Positions 63,484 to 64,000 of a stretch of 64,000 nucleotides of DNA are shown piece by piece. Origin of the DNA: Physcomitrium patens (taxonomy: Eukaryota; Streptophyta; Bryopsida; Funariales; Funariaceae); contig NC_037261.1 in NCBI RefSeq assembly GCF_000002425.4, positions 1,472,659 to 1,536,658 on the forward strand. Direction: 5' to 3'. Position 1 is the stretch's first letter. Each line of letters begins with the position of its first letter. Both the position numbers and the translations under genes were made by a program. The notes under the pieces were generated by a model, which was not told where the DNA came from, ran no database searches, and saw only the letters and a list, made by a program, of their open reading frames with translations.

Positions 63484-64000
63484 TCTAGCTTATTAGCGTG
63501 AGTTTCTACTCACGCATTGCCGAAACCTTATATAGATGTATGCACCGTTGTGGGATTCATAATCCTGTGCTCTACAGGGGCTGAGTACACAAATTCCTCA
63601 CGAGAGTCCCGTTGTGCCATTCGGGGGTCTTCAGATCCTGACAAAAGAGGCGATCTGGCGGGCTACCACACTACTGTCCACTTTAATTTAGTCCCAGATT
63701 CGAAACTAATAGACCGGATGTTCGACATAATGACCCTGAAGCAGTGATTCTCATCACCTAAAAATTGCAATGGCGGATTGTTGGCACGATGACATAAGCC
63801 CGGTCAATGAGACTTATTATTTCCACATGATCTTCGCATCGCAGCAATTACATTAACTAAGGTTTGCACTCTTGAGATCTTGAATGGTCCTTTATTGAGG
63901 TTGTATAGACGGGAGTAGAATATAAGAGATCGTACATAAACTGCATAGCCATCCCCAAGATCATCAATAGAGTCCTACTGACTGGCAGGAGTCACGCTAC
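63484..64000 (+). other. 3' flank of CNGC
   Basis: Probable 3' untranslated region and downstream sequence. The 76-codon frame at 63517-63747 resembles no family. No further gene start is visible before the window ends. Confidence 0.5.

Overview
The window is a stretch of plant nuclear genome. It holds five multi-exon protein genes, all on the + strand, with GT-AG introns and two GC-AG introns. GC-richer gene islands are separated by long, very AT-rich, CpG-poor spacers full of microsatellites and transposon remains. The cellulose synthase starts like bryophyte CESAs, and the group IVa-type CNGC, the PADRE/DUF4228 gene and the chromodomain Ty3/Gypsy element also fit a land plant. A moss is the most likely source. 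This is inference from protein style; no species was identified.

Layout: (1) about 1.3-10.3 kb: a retinoblastoma-related gene (RBR, 18 coding exons) with a long GC-rich leader region that carries an E2F-type site. (2) 10.3-17 kb: AT-rich spacer with a small inverted-repeat element and microsatellites. (3) 17.1-19.9 kb: a four-exon PADRE/DUF4228 gene with an N-terminal MGNC. (4) 19.9-29.8 kb: AT-rich spacer interrupted by a GC-rich, leader-like island at 25.5-27.1 kb in which no gene could be recognised. (5) 29.86-36.22 kb: a complete Ty3/Gypsy chromovirus with two 540-bp LTRs (3 differences), a 5-bp target duplication, gag, pol with two in-frame nonsense codons, and an extra intact 140-codon ORF before the 3' LTR. 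(6) 37.4-41.8 kb: a 14-exon AtuA/DUF1446 gene preceded by a tandem array of four G-boxes. (7) 45.3-52.3 kb: a 13-exon cellulose synthase of about 1,099 aa. (8) 53.2-56.0 kb: a MITE-like element, a 1.65-kb element with inverted arms of about 300 bp, and a perfect 28-bp-arm hairpin. (9) 57-63.5 kb: a 10-exon cyclic-nucleotide-gated channel.

The five host genes do not form a pathway: they cover cell-cycle control, stress response, a putative terpenoid/acyl catabolism family, cell-wall synthesis and calcium signalling. Exon boundaries were set by hand from splice dinucleotides, phase and family conservation. The reading frames close across all proposed junctions, which is strong internal support. 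Untranslated exons and transcription starts remain guesses.
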